The position numbers and the translations under genes were made by a program. Shown here piece by piece: positions 1-8,393 of a stretch of DNA of 9,070 nucleotides; the stretch's first letter is position 1; each line of letters opens with the position of its first letter. The DNA is from an uncultured Eubacteriales bacterium (lineage in GTDB: Bacteria > Bacillota > Clostridia > Christensenellales > Borkfalkiaceae), in contig CACXHH010000319.1 of the NCBI GenBank assembly GCA_902767455.1, positions 1 to 9,070 on the forward strand, in the 5' to 3' direction. Below the pieces are notes generated by a model, which had not been told where the DNA came from, ran no database searches, and was given only the letters and a program-made list of their open reading frames with translations.

Positions 1-2591
1 GTGAGCATTCCCGTTTCATACGTTACGTCGTAGTCAGACTTCTGCGACTGCCCGTTTGCGTTAAGCTCCGTTACCGTTATCGTGTATTCCCCTACGTGAC
101 TTCCTTGCTCGTAATTACAATTATACGTTGCTTCAAACGAATCGTCACCGTACAGTCCGTCGAAAACAGCCGTAAATTCGGGTGTTCCATCACCGTATAC
201 GACCGATTTATCGTCTGCCGTAACTTTAAGTGACTTTGCTGATACCGTTACTACGGAAGATAATGCAACATCTGTAAGATAAGAAAACTCTCCAACATCC
301 TCTACGCTTACGGTAAGCGTGTAAACACCGGATTGAGAAACGTGTTTAACGGGTGTTGAAACGGTAAAGCCAAGACAATCGTTTTTTGTTCCAATGTTCG
401 TCTTTTCTATAATATCGTTATCTCCGTCGTCCGACGAGAACGATAAGCTGTATGAGTAAACGATATCGTCAAAAAGATTGCCGTTGATTGTGAAATTAAC
501 AAAATGTTCTTGTAGGTCATATTCGTAATCCAAAATCTCATCGTAAGTTACGGTCGGCGTAGCCAGTTGAAAGTGACCGTAAACGGTAATATCCGATTCG
601 TCGCTCAACGGCTGAATAAACGACTTAGAGATACTTTGGTCGTTCTCATAAATCAATTCGGAATCAATCCGCGAGTTCTCATCGCAATCGACATCACCGT
701 ACCATTTGTCAATATAATACTTTCCTTCAGAATATTCGTAATCGGGTATAAAATACTTATCGTGCCCGGGAAAAATCGTCGCGATATATTCGACGTCGTT
801 AATACCGAAATCAGTCACGCAACGATAGACGTATATGCCTTTTACCCAGTCGCATGAAAAAGTAGTGTTATCTTCTATACTTACAACTTCGTTAACGCCG
901 TAAGATGTATCAGAGCCGTTGCAAATAAAGCTGAATATCCTATAAGGTCTCTGTTCTTGATCTAAAAATTCAATGCAACTTTCAGCGTCTGAAGTGGTTA
1001 TTTCGTATTTTTCTGAGATCAGCGAGCCTAAATCGACACCGTTGGCGGCAACGTCCTTGGAAACTATATACGTATCTATATAGACGTCATCGACTCCGCT
1101 CGGTGCTTGAAAATCAAAATTCAAATATATTTCATCTTCCGTGGTAAAAGGAATAAAATGCCCCATAATGGCAGAATTCTTGCGCCTGACATCGTCGATA
1201 ACCGTCCTGTCGGTAACGATTTCAAGGTCTGAAGGCATGTTTTCCACGGTCAGCGTTCCGCAGTCCCCGATCACATTCAATTTGACAAGCGCATCCCCCG
1301 TGTACGTTCCTTTAAGCTCTGTGAGATCGCCTTTAAAGTCTATTTCTTTTACTTTCGATTCGTTAAAGGCGTTGAGATTAAGTATCGTCATCGTGTCGGG
1401 TAAAATCACCTTTTCCACGTTTGCCAGCCCACTGAACGCTCCGTCTTTAACGGCCGTAACGTTCTTGCCGTCAAACTTAGACGGCACTTCGTATTCGGAT
1501 GCCGCAATATTTGTATTCCCGAAAACCCCCGTATACACATCGTTTACCTTTTCGAACTTATCCAATAAATTATGATAAATATCCGCAAAAACGTAACTAT
1601 CGCTCTGTGCGTCGTAAACGTAACAAACGTTTCTGCTTATGGATAGCTTTTCCGCGTCGAATCCGGGCGTAAAGATCAATGAAGCCGTTGTTAAAGTAAA
1701 AAATACTATAGCTATAATTGAAATAACAACTTTTTTCCCCGTAGTGTCAAACATCAGTTTATCGTTTTTGACTTCCTTCGTCTTAACGTTTGATAAAATA
1801 ATTATCCCCACACACGACGATATGAGAAGCACTGCCCATAAAATAAAGCCGATAACGGAGACGGTGCTGTTTGTTTGCGATAATATCGCTTTCCAAAGAT
1901 ATACAAGGAACCATGAATCGTCGTACAACGGCATGGGAAGAGTGTACACGCAAATTTCCAAAGCGAGCAACAGTATTGAACTAATAAGAACAAGTAGGCA
2001 TAAAACGAACAGTAAGCTTGCCCAAACAGGTTTACGGTCGGAAACATTTTTATAAGTCGGCGGTAAAAGAAAGAATAGCAGAATCAATCCTGTCAGCGCG
2101 TTTCCGACGGACTGCAATAAAAACATTGCGTCATTTAGCTTCGAAAAAAGATATAATCCGCACAAAAACGAAGGAGCAATCAATAAAAATGTCAAAAAAA
2201 TACAAAAAATCAAGCTCCACGTTCTCTTAGGACGAGCGTTTTTATTAAACGCAAGTATGATTGGTGCCAGAACGCAATGCGTAGCAAACAGTATAGTACA
2301 CGGCACAAGAAAAGAGTCGGGTAACCCACCGATAAACAACCTGTAAAAGTAATATGCAAAGTTGAACAAAGCGATAATGAATAGAGTTATACGAAAAAAC
2401 CTGTTAAGAATTCGTATTTGCCTTATATTTTTCGAGCTCTTGTCCTGCGCCGATATATACAATGATCTCGATTCGCGTTCCAACTTGCTTTTCGTCTCTT
2501 CGCTCAGTTCATCGACGACCGTGATATCGACTTTTTTATCGGTTTTTTCTACTACCGACTTGTTCGGCATTTCATTATCATTTTTTTTCAT
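1..2591 (-). CDS. Seven-helix membrane protein with large extracytoplasmic LRR/MBG region (partial, 3' end outside window)
   Basis: An open frame of 863 codons runs from ATG at 2591 to the window edge with no stop; the C-terminus is missing. ATG 2591 is chosen because GGAG (2603-2600) lies 8 nt upstream. Residues 1-60 are hydrophilic and charged. Seven hydrophobic segments follow at about 66-88, 92-115, 124-150, 155-178, 189-217, 244-268 and 286-307. Basic loops (NKNARPKR, KNVSDRKP, NVKTKEVKNDK) fall on alternate sides, giving N-in/C-out topology by the positive-inside rule. The outside part has about two BspA-like (LRR_5) repeats at 366-440 (VTAVKDGAFSGLANVEKVIL), an InlB/Flg_new-like stretch near 600-675 (DKWYGD, DITVYGHF) and an MBG-type domain from about 787 (LKVTADDKSVVYGDGTPEF). 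Such modules are usual in surface proteins of gut Bacillota and suggest adhesion or cell-wall contact. It is the third gene of the operon, 57 nt after the preceding stop. No LPXTG or SLH anchor is visible, though the end is not seen. The domain architecture is clear but the function is unknown. Confidence 0.88.
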   Translation of the reverse strand, partial: MKKNDNEMPNKSVVEKTDKKVDITVVDELSEETKSKLERESRSLYISAQDKSSKNIRQIRILNRFFRITLFIIALFNFAYYFYRLFIGGLPDSFLVPCTILFATHCVLAPIILAFNKNARPKRTWSLIFCIFLTFLLIAPSFLCGLYLFSKLNDAMFLLQSVGNALTGLILLFFLLPPTYKNVSDRKPVWASLLFVLCLLVLISSILLLALEICVYTLPMPLYDDSWFLVYLWKAILSQTNSTVSVIGFILWAVLLISSCVGIIILSNVKTKEVKNDKLMFDTTGKKVVISIIAIVFFTLTTASLIFTPGFDAEKLSISRNVCYVYDAQSDSYVFADIYHNLLDKFEKVNDVYTGVFGNTNIAASEYEVPSKFDGKNVTAVKDGAFSGLANVEKVILPDTMTILNLNAFNESKVKEIDFKGDLTELKGTYTGDALVKLNVIGDCGTLTVENMPSDLEIVTDRTVIDDVRRKNSAIMGHFIPFTTEDEIYLNFDFQAPSGVDDVYIDTYIVSKDVAANGVDLGSLISEKYEITTSDAESCIEFLDQEQRPYRIFSFICNGSDTSYGVNEVVSIEDNTTFSCDWVKGIYVYRCVTDFGINDVEYIATIFPGHDKYFIPDYEYSEGKYYIDKWYGDVDCDENSRIDSELIYENDQSISKSFIQPLSDESDITVYGHFQLATPTVTYDEILDYEYDLQEHFVNFTINGNLFDDIVYSYSLSFSSDDGDNDIIEKTNIGTKNDCLGFTVSTPVKHVSQSGVYTLTVSVEDVGEFSYLTDVALSSVVTVSAKSLKVTADDKSVVYGDGTPEFTAVFDGLYGDDSFEATYNCNYEQGSHVGEYTITVTELNANGQSQKSDYDVTYETGML

Positions 2592-2598
2592 TCGTCAT

Positions 2599-2603
2599 TC
2601 TCC
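2599..2603 (-). promoter_or_regulatory. Shine-Dalgarno GGAGA deciding the start of the membrane protein
   Basis: GGAGA on the minus strand sits 7-8 nt before ATG 2591. A second ATG at 2598 is in another frame, only 1-2 nt from the SD, and opens a six-codon ORF (MTNEKK, TGA at 2580-2578). That ATG is too close to the SD to be efficient, so 2591 is preferred. The overlapping mini-ORF is noted as a possible minor feature. Confidence 0.6.
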
Positions 2604-2648
2604 GTTTATAAAGCAAATCTCGTTAGATATCGGCAATTCCGACAGCAG

Positions 2649-5171
2649 TTAAGACCATCGGCAGAAATAAAGTCTGGAGTGTAATAACTTTGAGCTGTTT
2701 ATGATGTTTGTATTTTTTTTATTTTCAAAGATATCTTTCACTTTTACCCAAAATGAGTAAGTGTGCTTTTCTGGGTCGTTGATCGTCATAAGTAAACCGG
2801 AAACCGAATCTTTCGAAAGCTTTATCGACCAATAATTCCAATTGCCCGTTTTACGGCTCTTTGCGAAAGCTTTTTTCGTTTCTCGAATAAAATACTTTTT
2901 GCATTTAAAAATGATATCTTGCATCTGCTTGCCCGTAACAACGAAACTGTCGGAAATGCTTCTATCTACCTGCGAAGCATAATCACGGCATATAAAGCAA
3001 TCATTTCTTTCTTTTATAGTTTCAAGTGATCGGCTGTTTCCGAAATAAGTGATTCCGCATTTCGGACACGTCCAAAAACATTTATCATTTATTGATTTTT
3101 TCAGACAAGTACCCTTCTTATATCCTAAAACGCCTTTATCGTCTTCCGTTATAACGTTATGTCCGAAACTGACGTTTCCTTTCCAGTGCAGCTTTCCGTC
3201 CTCGTCGCACTTTACGCAATCGCATTTAAGATATCTCTTATTATCACAATCATCAACGGCAATGTCTGCAGCAATAAAAAGGCTGTCTTTATTTATTCCG
3301 TTTTTGTCAACAATTTGTTTTATCTCGTCAGAATCGGATAAGCCGTCTGCTTTTACGGCAAGACGATCTTTGCGCTTTGCGTCTTTAATATACCCATCTC
3401 CCTTCTGTATGTAAAACGCAATTTCTCGTTTAAAAGATTCGTCTTTTTTTGCGGGTGCTTTCCATGCTTCAACAAGCTCGAAACTTACACCGTTTTTGTC
3501 GGAAAGCCATTTCAACGTATCGTAAAGACCGTTATACGTTGCGTTATAGTCGTTAACAACGTTATACACGCCCTTTTCTTTGATACGCATAGTCAATGGT
3601 ATCTTTGAATTTACCAATTTGGGTTTGTTCCCATCTTTTTTTAAGACCACATCGTAATCAAGAGCTAAACTATCAGCAGCGTCGCCATGCGTTATAACAA
3701 AAAGTTCGTCAAATGGAATATCGGAAAGCTCATGACCTTCCAAATCCGAAAACCATGTACGATAAAATCTCTTTTCATCTTTTTTTATGCAACACGGTAT
3801 TCGTCTTTTTGTAAACGCAAAAAAAGCTAACCAGTTTGAAAGCCACGCCGCAACAATGAGATTTCCGTGTTCGTCTTCGACACGGTAAAAATCGGGAAGA
3901 TAGTCTTTTCTCGATTTCTGCATTGCATTATCAAGAACGCTGTCTCCATATTCGTTCCTTTTAAATTCGGTTCGACCATCTTTATCCACGACCTTGATTG
4001 CTAACGGAATACCTGCCGCAACAAGCGCGCTTAGCTTTTTCGGATTTGTCGTAAAAGCGGCAAGTTCACATCCCCCGTCGACGAGCTTTACGACGGCAAA
4101 CTCAACGTCATCTTCTATTTTTACGGCTCTTTTCTTATCGTTCGGATCGCTTTTTCTCCTGATCTCATATAATCCCTTATCTGATTCGGTGCGCGTTACT
4201 TCGTATACACTGTCGGAAAGGAATTGTATAGACCCGTTTTCTCCCGATATAAACTGTTTTTTCCAATCAAACAATTCTTTTTTATTGTAGTATTCCGGAA
4301 CGATGGATATACTTTTAGATACCGTTACGCCGTCTTTTTTGAACTCCAGATTAAATCTGACTTCCGTATTGTGCTTTACGAAGATAGTACGGTGAAAACA
4401 GTTGATATAAGCGTTGTCTCCGATAGGTAAATTATTTCCGTATTTTTTACGAGCTCCGAAAAGCGCTTCACGTCTCCCTGATACGTACTTAAAAAGAGCG
4501 CTGTTACGATTGTCCAAAATAACTTCGAATATCTTCCGTTTGCCTTTTTCCGAATTGATCTCTTCTATTATTTTTTTTAGTTTTTCATTCGTTTTGTTAA
4601 AAACTTCTTCGCTTACTTCTACATTCTTATCAGGGTCTTTTTTCAGATTACGAAATATGTTGTCGAACTCTCCTTTTTCACAGTATTCATAAACGTAACT
4701 GTCTTTGCCGTCAGAAGAATCGACTTTTATTTTGACCTGTTCTGAAATCTGTCTGAAATCAGCTACACCGTCCGTATCGAACGTATCGCGATACCTTACC
4801 ATCGTATGCAAATAATACTCTGCCGTCGTAGTGAAATTCTTTTCAAACTTATTCTCTTCGCTTTTATTGAGACTGCCGTCTGCGCATGGAAACGAATAAT
4901 AAAACGTTTTGCTCAAGCTCGTCAAATCGGGCACGTAACTAACTATAACGCTGCTGAATCGTTGAAATACTTTACGGATAAGATCGTCAACGTATTCGGA
5001 CGATCTGACTGCTTCGAAAGAATAATCTGAGCTGATAAGCTTATCCTTGCCATCTTTTTCAACACTTTTATTGAAAATATCGATAGCGTCAAAAAAACGC
5101 TGCAAGTAGCCTTTGGCTACGGCATTATCTTGCGGTTTTTTTATTTCGTTTTTGTTATAATCTTTACTCAT
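2649..5171 (-). CDS. Protein of unknown family with two putative zinc-binding cysteine clusters; helicase partner
   Basis: This 840-residue protein matches no family I can name. The first part (1-250) looks largely helical and charged, with a Lys/Glu-rich helix near 190-210. Residues about 255-400 alternate in a beta-like way, and a hydrophobic aromatic stretch lies at 440-460 (WLSNWLAFFAFTKRR). Cysteines cluster late: C642, C650, C652 and C655 (CDCVKC) form one group; C698, C702, C705 (CPKCG) with C725 and C728 (CFIC) form another. The CPxCG-19-CxxC spacing is typical of zinc ribbons, which often bind nucleic acid or protein. No signal peptide or clear membrane helix is seen, so it is probably cytoplasmic. 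It starts 14 nt after the helicase stop. The SD is poor (only GGA two bases before ATG), which suggests translational coupling to the helicase. Obvious nuclease (PD-ExK, HNH, PLD), methyltransferase and Walker motifs are not visible. The gene is intact; the zinc-ribbon reading is inference from spacing. Confidence 0.9.
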   Translation of the reverse strand: MSKDYNKNEIKKPQDNAVAKGYLQRFFDAIDIFNKSVEKDGKDKLISSDYSFEAVRSSEYVDDLIRKVFQRFSSVIVSYVPDLTSLSKTFYYSFPCADGSLNKSEENKFEKNFTTTAEYYLHTMVRYRDTFDTDGVADFRQISEQVKIKVDSSDGKDSYVYEYCEKGEFDNIFRNLKKDPDKNVEVSEEVFNKTNEKLKKIIEEINSEKGKRKIFEVILDNRNSALFKYVSGRREALFGARKKYGNNLPIGDNAYINCFHRTIFVKHNTEVRFNLEFKKDGVTVSKSISIVPEYYNKKELFDWKKQFISGENGSIQFLSDSVYEVTRTESDKGLYEIRRKSDPNDKKRAVKIEDDVEFAVVKLVDGGCELAAFTTNPKKLSALVAAGIPLAIKVVDKDGRTEFKRNEYGDSVLDNAMQKSRKDYLPDFYRVEDEHGNLIVAAWLSNWLAFFAFTKRRIPCCIKKDEKRFYRTWFSDLEGHELSDIPFDELFVITHGDAADSLALDYDVVLKKDGNKPKLVNSKIPLTMRIKEKGVYNVVNDYNATYNGLYDTLKWLSDKNGVSFELVEAWKAPAKKDESFKREIAFYIQKGDGYIKDAKRKDRLAVKADGLSDSDEIKQIVDKNGINKDSLFIAADIAVDDCDNKRYLKCDCVKCDEDGKLHWKGNVSFGHNVITEDDKGVLGYKKGTCLKKSINDKCFWTCPKCGITYFGNSRSLETIKERNDCFICRDYASQVDRSISDSFVVTGKQMQDIIFKCKKYFIRETKKAFAKSRKTGNWNYWSIKLSKDSVSGLLMTINDPEKHTYSFWVKVKDIFENKKNTNIINSSKLLHSRLYFCRWS

Positions 5172-5185
5172 GGTCCAAAATTTTT

Positions 5186-8100
5186 TTATTTATTTCCGGT
5201 AGATTTGAATTCGTCAAGTGCACAGAAAAACCTTATGACATCTCTTACAAAATTCAAAGAATCGTATACCTTATCGTTTTTAGTGATAGAAATCGTCTTA
5301 ATATTATTCGTTTCGTTCTCCAAAAACGGGATTAAAACGTCGGTAAACGTCGGGTTGTCGGCTATTCGCACTTTATCCGAAAACTCAACGGTATACCTAT
5401 CTTCGGACACCGCCGACGTTAGAAGTTTTATCTCGAATTTTCCTTTCGTGCATCTTGCCTTTTTATATATTTTTTCGTGGAAGAAAGAAATTATAATCGG
5501 TTGCAGGAAGCTGACTTCTACGTCACCCTTTCCGAAAAGATCGAGTCCTTGTTCGTCGGCAAGAATATCGTAATACTTTTCAAGCAAATTTTCATCGTAA
5601 CGATCGGCTTTCAGAACGATGAACACGTAACATTTTTGTCTTATCTGACCCGTCCTGTATATCCTGCCTATCCATTGTTCCAAATCAACGGGTTGAAGCA
5701 ATTCCCCTCGCGCAGTGTCCATTTGAGCAAGTATAAGCGCACCGTAATTTTGCAAATTGGTACCGGCCTGCATAGTTTTAGTCGCAAACAAAACCCTGTC
5801 TTTATCTTTACTATCCAGACCGTCGCGAACTTTATCGCGCATATCCGTCTTTTTGATGTAAATTACGACATTGTCACGCTTTAAGGCAGTATAAGCCACG
5901 GACGTGGAAGGCGTGTCTTCGTCTAGCATATTGACAAGCTCTTTTACCGCTTGCTCATCGTTGGCGACGGGGAATTTTATTTTGATTCCTTCCTTTTCAT
6001 GCCGTGAATAATCCATATATCGCTGGCACGTACCGATGCCGACGCCGTCTTTCTTCTTACCGATAATAGCGTCGTCTATTATTCGTTCGGAAAAGATTTG
6101 CATGGCTCGATAAAAAATCGTGTAGGGTAATATATTATCAGATTCTCCATGCAACCCTTCTTTTCCGCGATTTTCAATATTCCTGACAACATTATTGATT
6201 TTATCCGGATTGATAGTTTCATTTGTTCCAAAAATCAGTTTTCCGAAAAATTTTGCGCTCGGTATAAGACAATTTTCTCTAAACGATTTCTTTTCATCAT
6301 TAAGATTTTCTAAAAATTCTTTGACGTTTCCGACTTCGTCTCCGCGTAAATCGTTGTTGACGGCGCTTATGCGTTTGCGTGTAAAAATAGAGTTTATCAT
6401 ACCCGTAAGACATTTTCTCGATTCTTTATCCAAAGCCATATCCGCAAGCGTACGGCCATTTGACGGAAGATTGCACACCGTTTCGTAAAAGTATTCTCTC
6501 GCCTTTTCTTCCGTTTCTCCATAACGCAAAGGGTCTGCAATATACATAATATTGAAAATATCTTCAAGTCCCGTTCTTAAAGGCGTTGCGCTTATAAGAA
6601 TACAGTATTTTTTTGCTATCGCTTTTACAAACTCGAATATAACGTTCTTTCTTTGAATCAGGTCGCTTTCATCGGCGTTCTGAGCCTTCGGAACGCAATT
6701 ATGTATTTCATCGATAACCAAAAGGTCAACGTTCCTATCCGATTTGTCGCTAAAAATAGGTGCAAATTTAGAAAATATTTCCGTCTCGCTTATTGTATCA
6801 ATGGAGTCTTCTTCTACGCCCGCACTTATCAAACCAAGATAAGCTTCGCTGACGTTTTCGATTCCGTGTTTGCCTATAAACTTCTCTTCCGTATCGATAA
6901 GCTCCGAGAGCTTTTTGTAAGCTTCTTTTTCTTTACTTAAATTTAATATTCCCTCTAAAACCTCGACATTTGTCAAAAAGTCATCATCAAAAAAACGGTC
7001 GTTTTCCAAACAGTTATGCAAGAAGGAATTGTCATCCAATTCGCAAAACTTTTCTATTTCTTTTCTACACTGATCGGGATTGAAAAGTAATACGATTTTA
7101 GTTTCCTGGTTAAGTTCTACGCCTTTCGACGTTTTAATGACCGTTTTGGAATAGAATTTTTTAAAAATGTATTTATAAACGTAGTTGCGCAACTTCAATA
7201 AATCGGGATAAGTACGCGTAATGAGCCTACCGGCATATCGTTTAACAGTTTCATTATTATAAGGTAACCCTTCGTCATTTTCCGTATCATAAAACTTTTT
7301 CGCATACGCAACGATCGGATCGTCGTCTATGAAATCATCGCTCATCGTTTCGGCATTGTTACAAAAATCCCAGCCAAATCGATTAAGACCTTCTAACAGT
7401 TGTTTGTTATTTTTATCAGCCCATTCAAATGCTTCGTTTAATTGTGCGCAAAAATCACCGTCGAATTCAAGAGCTTCCTTTCCGTCGTGTAAACGACTGT
7501 TCTTTGCGTATCTGTCGTACGAAATATTACTTAAAATGATTTTTCCCCCGACGTTAGCAATCTTTTCGTACCGCAATACGTAGACTTTTAGTTTTTCACG
7601 ACCGCTCGAAGAGTTGTCGCGATTTTCAGGGCTTGTCCGTTTCAAGGCGCCGTCGTCTTGAATCTTTTTCAGTATATCGTTTAAAGGCGGATCTGTCCCC
7701 TCAGGCGGATAAAACTCAAATAACGGTTCACCACCCACACTGAATTTCTTTGCATCTTTATACCAGTTATCGACCGTTGCCGGGGAAGATATCACGAGCA
7801 TATTTCTGATAGCTCCGCTTCTGAACATAACGAGCGAAGTCAAAAGCGTTTCTATTGTTTTCCCTAATCCGACCTGATCGCCGAAAACACCGTGTGCGTT
7901 AAAGCATTCAAGCATCGTTCTGACGTTTTCCTTTTGAAAATCGAATGCTTTAAACGTCATTTTGCACTCTTCTTCAATTTCTTCTATCGTTTTTTGAACG
8001 TTTCCGAAAGGCGTTACTTTTTCCTGAACATCAATAGCGGCGTCGATTACTTCTTTGATCGAATCGCTATATATGAAAAGATTATCGTTGTCCATGCTGA

Positions 8101-8197
8101 CCAACGAATTAAGGACATCCTGGTCTATAGTGAAAACGACAGACGAGTCTTCTATTTTCTTTTTTATGATGCTGTTTTCTCTATTGTGTTCATTCAT
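5186..8197 (-). CDS. SNF2-family DEAD/DEAH-type helicase/translocase with large insertion in the first RecA lobe
   Basis: This 1003-residue protein keeps all superfamily-2 motifs: a Q-like FQKE near 87-90, motif I GDQVGLGKT (106-114, Lys113), Ia LVISSPATVDNWYKDAKKF (134-152), motif II VIDEIHN (494-500), motif III ISATPLR (535-541), motif IV region VVIYIKK (777-783), motif V VLFATKTMQAGTNLQN (802-817) and motif VI QWIGRIYRTGQ (841-851). Motif VI of the QxxGRxxRxGQ type identifies the SNF2/RapA branch, ATP-driven double-strand DNA translocases. The family members I know have roughly 100-150 residues between motifs I and II; here there are about 380, so some 250-300 residues (about 155-485) are inserted. 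Motifs III to IV are also about 235 residues apart. Residues 890-1003 are unrecognised. ATG 8197 is preceded by a good SD (AGGTGA). It is the first gene of the operon, 14 nt before the cysteine-cluster gene. SNF2 proteins with unusual inserts and unknown partners are common in phage-defence loci such as DISARM (DrmD) and Dpd, but no assignment to one is possible. The ATPase looks catalytically intact. Confidence 0.95.
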   Translation of the reverse strand: MNEHNRENSIIKKKIEDSSVVFTIDQDVLNSLVSMDNDNLFIYSDSIKEVIDAAIDVQEKVTPFGNVQKTIEEIEEECKMTFKAFDFQKENVRTMLECFNAHGVFGDQVGLGKTIETLLTSLVMFRSGAIRNMLVISSPATVDNWYKDAKKFSVGGEPLFEFYPPEGTDPPLNDILKKIQDDGALKRTSPENRDNSSSGREKLKVYVLRYEKIANVGGKIILSNISYDRYAKNSRLHDGKEALEFDGDFCAQLNEAFEWADKNNKQLLEGLNRFGWDFCNNAETMSDDFIDDDPIVAYAKKFYDTENDEGLPYNNETVKRYAGRLITRTYPDLLKLRNYVYKYIFKKFYSKTVIKTSKGVELNQETKIVLLFNPDQCRKEIEKFCELDDNSFLHNCLENDRFFDDDFLTNVEVLEGILNLSKEKEAYKKLSELIDTEEKFIGKHGIENVSEAYLGLISAGVEEDSIDTISETEIFSKFAPIFSDKSDRNVDLLVIDEIHNCVPKAQNADESDLIQRKNVIFEFVKAIAKKYCILISATPLRTGLEDIFNIMYIADPLRYGETEEKAREYFYETVCNLPSNGRTLADMALDKESRKCLTGMINSIFTRKRISAVNNDLRGDEVGNVKEFLENLNDEKKSFRENCLIPSAKFFGKLIFGTNETINPDKINNVVRNIENRGKEGLHGESDNILPYTIFYRAMQIFSERIIDDAIIGKKKDGVGIGTCQRYMDYSRHEKEGIKIKFPVANDEQAVKELVNMLDEDTPSTSVAYTALKRDNVVIYIKKTDMRDKVRDGLDSKDKDRVLFATKTMQAGTNLQNYGALILAQMDTARGELLQPVDLEQWIGRIYRTGQIRQKCYVFIVLKADRYDENLLEKYYDILADEQGLDLFGKGDVEVSFLQPIIISFFHEKIYKKARCTKGKFEIKLLTSAVSEDRYTVEFSDKVRIADNPTFTDVLIPFLENETNNIKTISITKNDKVYDSLNFVRDVIRFFCALDEFKSTGNK

Positions 8198-8200
8198 ATT

Positions 8201-8206
8201 TCACCT
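8201..8206 (-). promoter_or_regulatory. Shine-Dalgarno AGGTGA of the helicase gene
   Basis: AGGTGA on the minus strand (8206-8201) is followed by AAT and then ATG 8197. It is the strongest ribosome binding site in the operon and fixes the helicase start. The contrast with the weak site before the second gene supports coupled translation there. Confidence 0.75.
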
Positions 8207-8229
8207 AACGAATTATTCATTTGAATGCT

Positions 8230-8241
8230 AAAGTGCACTTT
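8230..8241. repeat. 12-bp perfect palindrome AAAGTGCACTTT (possible operator)
   Basis: AAAGTGCACTTT equals its own reverse complement and lies about 33 bp upstream of the helicase start, inside the transcribed leader. A dimeric repressor acting as a roadblock is conceivable. It is also short enough to occur by chance in AT-rich DNA, and no regulator gene is present in the window. Confidence 0.35.
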
Positions 8242-8348
8242 TTGCCAAAGGAATATAAGCCTTTTTACCTTACGTATATCTGAAAAAGATCGCTTTTTAT
8301 AAAAAAACATCAACAACGTTTTTATGATTTAATTGTGTTTTTTAATTG

Positions 8349-8378
8349 ATTTTAACATATATTATTTGATTTAGTCAA
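8349..8378 (-). promoter_or_regulatory. Sigma-A type promoter of the three-gene operon
   Basis: On the minus strand, -35 TTGACT (8378-8373) and -10 TAAAAT (8354-8349) are separated by 18 bp. The -10 is extended by TG one base upstream (TGtTAAAAT). This is one mismatch from consensus at the -35 and one at the -10. The surroundings are very AT-rich, which suits an UP element. The predicted start is about 8342. It is the only good promoter seen in front of the operon. Confidence 0.65.
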
Positions 8379-8393
8379 TAATATTTTAAATAA

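Larger units (their letters stand above)
8198..8342 (-). promoter_or_regulatory. Leader (5' UTR) of about 145 nt with several small hairpins
   Basis: This is the stretch between the predicted transcription start (about 8342) and the helicase ATG. It has three weak stem-loops: AAAAAC/GTTTTT (arms 8318-8323 and 8303-8308), AAAAAG/CTTTTT with a CGAT loop (8283-8298), and AAAGG/CCTTT (8247-8264). A 12-bp perfect palindrome (8230-8241) lies closer to the start codon. The first two stems are A-U rich and end in U runs. No known riboswitch motif is recognised. The leader is longer than simple initiation needs, so some post-initiation control is possible. Confidence 0.4.

Noticed and set aside
1802..2047. 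An 81-codon minus-strand ORF starting at ATG 2047
   Set aside because: It is out of frame inside the well-supported membrane protein gene, which is open across the whole region with coherent domains.
2592..2648. Terminator between the second and third genes
   Set aside because: Only a 4-bp TCGG/CCGA stem without a T tract is visible, so co-transcription is more likely.
567..2652. Several plus-strand ORFs of 70-144 codons
   Set aside because: They are antisense to the membrane protein gene, mutually overlapping, and their translations show no domain pattern or good SD.
2649..8197. Assignment of the gene pair to DISARM, BREX, Zorya or a type III restriction system
   Set aside because: The marker partners (methylase, PLD protein, PglZ, MotA/B-like ZorA/B, Mod) are absent and the second protein shows no recognised motifs of those systems.
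3049..8224. Plus-strand ORFs opposite the helicase and cysteine-cluster genes
   Set aside because: They are antisense shadows of two long intact genes, without recognisable protein features.
8303..8323. Possible intrinsic terminator in the leader (AAAAAC/GTTTTT stem with U run)
   Set aside because: The stem is nearly all A-U with a 9-nt loop and would be too weak to terminate alone; it is kept only as part of the leader description.
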